Below are positions 61,758 through 64,000 of a DNA stretch of 64,000 nt, piece after piece. Source of the stretch: Erythrobacter sp. HKB08 (lineage in GTDB: Bacteria > Pseudomonadota > Alphaproteobacteria > Sphingomonadales > Sphingomonadaceae). A program made the translations under genes and the position numbers. The DNA is taken from NCBI RefSeq assembly GCF_004114695.1, contig NZ_CP035310.1, forward strand, positions 1,099,501-1,163,500, in the 5' to 3' direction. How positions within the stretch are numbered: the first letter of the stretch is position 1; each line of letters begins with the position of its first letter. The notes under the pieces were generated by a model. That model did no database searches. It worked only from the letters and a program-made list of their open reading frames with translations, and was not told the DNA's origin.

Positions 61758-64000
61758 TCACTCGGCGTCCGTTCCGGACATCTCCCGCACTTCGACCGGT
61801 AGGCCAAGTGCTTCGAGCTGCGGCTCCACGACCGAGGCATCACCTACCACGACGAAGACGAGGTCGTCGCCCTTGAAATTGGCAAGGGCCTTCGCGTCCA
61901 GTTCTTCGGCGGTCAGCGCCTTGTACTTGTCGGCGAGCGTTTCGTAGTAGTCGTCGGGACGGTTGTAGGTGACGATGTTGGCGATCCCGCCAAGCACGTC
62001 GCCACTCGTCTCGAACCGGCCGGGCAGTTCGCGAACGTTACCGTTGATGAGCCGGACGAGCTCTTCCTCGGTCACGCCCTGGCCGTCGGTATAGGCGGTC
62101 AGGTCCTTGAGCAGTTCGGTGATGGAATCGCCCGTGCGATCGGCCTGGACCGGTGCGTAGATCAGGAAGCCGAGGCGATCCTGCGGCTGCTGGAGCAGGC
62201 TGCGGACGCCGTATGACCAGCCCTTGGTCTCGCGCAGGTTCATGTTGATCCGGCTGAGGAAGCTGCCGCCGAACACCTCGTTGGCCGCTGCGAGCGAGAC
62301 GTTGTCGTCGGTTCCCATGCCGTCAAGCACGCGGCCGCCGAGGATCACCGACTGCGGCGAATTCGGGCGGTTGATCAGCACGATGCGCGAGCCCTGCTGG
62401 GTCGGAATCGGGGCCTCGTAGGATTTCACCGGTGCGGTGACGGCGGGCGCTTCCCAATTGCCGAAGGTCTTCTCGAGCAGCGCAGTCGCTTCAGTGACCG
62501 ACATGTCGCCGACCATGAAGACGCGGGCGCGGTCCGGGCGCAGCCACATCTGGTGAAAGTCGCGCAGCTCCTGCGATGTGAGCGAGGCCACGACCTCCGG
62601 ATCGCCGGTGCCGGTCGGCGGCATGCCGTAAGGGTGATCCGGGCCGTAGAGGATCGGGGCGAGGGCGCGCTGGCCGATTGCCGCCGGGTTGTTCAGCTCG
62701 TTCTTGATGCGGGTGAGCTGCTGGGTGCGCACGCGCTCCAGCTCGCCTTCATCGAACGCGGGATTGCGCACGAAGTCGGCCAGCAGGTCGAGCGACGGCT
62801 CGAGGTTGGGAGCGAGGGCGTCGAGATCGAAATAGGTGCTGTCGGCATCCGAACGGGCGCTGATGCGCGCGCCGTAGCGTTCCTGCTCGATCGCGAACTC
62901 GGTCGAATCGAGGCTGGTCGTACCTTCATTCATCGTGCTCAGCATGAGCGAGTGCAGGCCGAGCTTGTCGCGCGGGTCGGCTGCGAAACCGGCATCGAAC
63001 TGGACGCGGGTGATGACCACCTGCGCGCCGGGGCGGCGTGCGAAGTAGACTTCCATCCCGTTCGACAGGGTGGCGCGTTCGATATCCGGGAAGTCGAGCG
63101 GCTTGAGTTCGCCCACTTCCGGCAGCTGCGAACGGTCGGCCTCGGCCACGCTCGATGCGCCCTGCATCGAGATCGGGCTGGAATAGAACGCCGGGCTGGC
63201 GAGGCCGGAGCTGTCGCCGCCTTCGATCACGAAGCCGCCGCGGTTCTCGCCACCTTCCTGCCGCTCGCCGGGTTCGACGCGTAGCTTGAAGACCGGTCGT
63301 GCGAGCCAGGTGGCGGTCACATCGCGAACCTGTGCCGGGGTGAGCGTCGCAGCGCGCTCCAGCGCCTTGCGATAGGCGGCAGGGTCGCCCTGGTAGAGCA
63401 GCCCTTCGGCCAGCGTCGGTGCCTTGCCGCTGAAACCGCCGTTCTGTTCGAGGCCGCGGATTTCGCCTGCGGCATAGGTCGTTAGAGCGCGGTCGAGTTC
63501 GTCCTGCGTCGGACCTTCGACCATGAACTTGGCGATTTCCTCGTCGAGCGCGGCAGCAACCACGTCGGGATCGACGCCCGGAGCCGCATCGGCGTAGGCG
63601 GTGAACTGGCCGGCCTGGGCGAAGATCGATGCGCGCGCGACGACGCGCACGGCAAGCTTCTTCTCACGTACCAGCACGTTGTCGAGGCGCGAGGAGGCGA
63701 GGCCGCCCAGCACGATGCCGCCTGCCGAAAGCGGCAGGTAGTCGGGATTGTCGAGGCCGGGGACCGCCCACATGCGATAGATGCGCGTAGTCGCGACCTG
63801 GTCGTAGATCGTCTTCGACTTGTCTTCCGGCAGCGTCGGGACCGGCGCTTCGACCTTGCGGGTTTCAGGCCCGCGCTTGATCGCGCCGAACCACTTGGTC
63901 ACCTTCGCCTTGGCCGTGGGGGTGTCGATATCGCCCGACAGGACGAGGATCGCGTTGTTCGGGCCGTAATTGTCGCGGAACCACTGCTTCACGTCTTCCA
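61758..64000 (-). CDS. M16 family metallopeptidase, 3' part (5' end outside the window)
   Basis: The frame is open to the window edge, and residues at the edge (EDVKQWFRDNYGP) are mid-protein, so the start and the active-site HxxEH lie outside. About 747 residues remain: the end of the first M16 half (VLSGDIDTPTAKAKVTKWF), a linker, and a second M16 half that lacks HxxEH (LGLHSLMLSTMNEGT), as expected for the inactive C half. A 900-950-residue two-domain periplasmic M16B enzyme is likely. The C terminus (EVREMSGTDAE) is complete. Confidence 0.88.
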   Translation of the reverse strand, partial: EDVKQWFRDNYGPNNAILVLSGDIDTPTAKAKVTKWFGAIKRGPETRKVEAPVPTLPEDKSKTIYDQVATTRIYRMWAVPGLDNPDYLPLSAGGIVLGGLASSRLDNVLVREKKLAVRVVARASIFAQAGQFTAYADAAPGVDPDVVAAALDEEIAKFMVEGPTQDELDRALTTYAAGEIRGLEQNGGFSGKAPTLAEGLLYQGDPAAYRKALERAATLTPAQVRDVTATWLARPVFKLRVEPGERQEGGENRGGFVIEGGDSSGLASPAFYSSPISMQGASSVAEADRSQLPEVGELKPLDFPDIERATLSNGMEVYFARRPGAQVVITRVQFDAGFAADPRDKLGLHSLMLSTMNEGTTSLDSTEFAIEQERYGARISARSDADSTYFDLDALAPNLEPSLDLLADFVRNPAFDEGELERVRTQQLTRIKNELNNPAAIGQRALAPILYGPDHPYGMPPTGTGDPEVVASLTSQELRDFHQMWLRPDRARVFMVGDMSVTEATALLEKTFGNWEAPAVTAPVKSYEAPIPTQQGSRIVLINRPNSPQSVILGGRVLDGMGTDDNVSLAAANEVFGGSFLSRINMNLRETKGWSYGVRSLLQQPQDRLGFLIYAPVQADRTGDSITELLKDLTAYTDGQGVTEEELVRLINGNVRELPGRFETSGDVLGGIANIVTYNRPDDYYETLADKYKALTAEELDAKALANFKGDDLVFVVVGDASVVEPQLEALGLPVEVREMSGTDAE

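Overview
The window is a GC-rich (by eye about 63-65 %), gene-dense chromosomal segment of an alphaproteobacterium. Gene content points to the Sphingomonadales, most likely an Erythrobacter-like (Erythrobacteraceae) marine or halotolerant bacterium: a ChpT phosphotransferase, an RpoH-type sigma-32, a TorF-type putative porin, an HWE-family histidine kinase, DUF2721 and DUF3297 proteins, an NfrB-like glycosyltransferase, and two unrelated Na+/H+ antiporters. The genus is inferred from these families; no rRNA is present. I see no prophage, transposase or CRISPR array. The window looks like core chromosome, and the long open frames lying antisense to real genes are artefacts of high GC.

Layout. 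1-4660: iron storage (bfd-bfr), DUF2721/der, a CHAP-domain secreted protein, small proline-rich proteins and tRNA-Leu(UAG). 4.7-12.7 kb: trigger factor with a lysine-rich tail, CPA1 antiporter, lipoprotein amidase, acyltransferase, TonB-dependent receptor. 12.9-15.1 kb: clpP and clpX, which with tig and rpoH (19.6-20.5 kb) form a proteostasis theme. 15.2-18.9 kb (minus strand): a compact run mtgA - CDF metal exporter - ECF sigma - RskA-like anti-sigma - FAS1 protein, resembling the mycobacterial SigK/RskA/MPT70-83 circuit. 20.6-24.4 kb: rluD, a JAMM peptidase, chpT, an AmpD-like amidase, a CxxC carboxymuconolactone-decarboxylase-family protein behind a perfect FNR/FixK box, and RNase P RNA. 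24.4-31.7 kb: a pentapeptide/LprI composite protein, a TspO-like membrane protein, an M14 peptidase, ugd and a phosphatase. 31.9-41.6 kb: TorF porin, SIMPL protein, glyoxalase I, nhaA, an NfrB/NfrA-like pair, TauE/SafE with a TIGR02186 protein, a HerA/DUF87 ATPase, then a long palindromic intergenic element. 41.8-49.6 kb: queE, valS, and a Mla-type lipid transport operon (mlaE-mlaF-mlaD-lipoprotein) whose last gene encodes a secreted caspase-like protein. 49.6-57.3 kb: ATP12, HAD, pseudouridine synthase, crcB, rpsU, FKBP and the gatC-gatA-orf-gatB operon. 57.4-64 kb: HWE kinase, a three-gene exported-protein/M48 operon, a small protein and the 3' part of an M16 peptidase.

The most striking observation is the gene at 48893-49594. 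It has the hallmarks of a caspase/metacaspase fold, but the segment that normally follows the catalytic cysteine (p10-like) comes first, directly after the signal peptide. The p20-like part with catalytic His and Cys comes last, and the protein ends seven residues after the Cys. It therefore looks like a natural circular permutation, analogous to algal type III metacaspases and engineered reversed caspases, coupled to a lipid-transport operon. Other notable items are the putative SigK-type promoter before the FAS1 gene, the FNR box, the NfrAB-like cassette with a minimal NfrA, the histone-H1-like trigger factor tail and the ~115-bp hairpin after herA.
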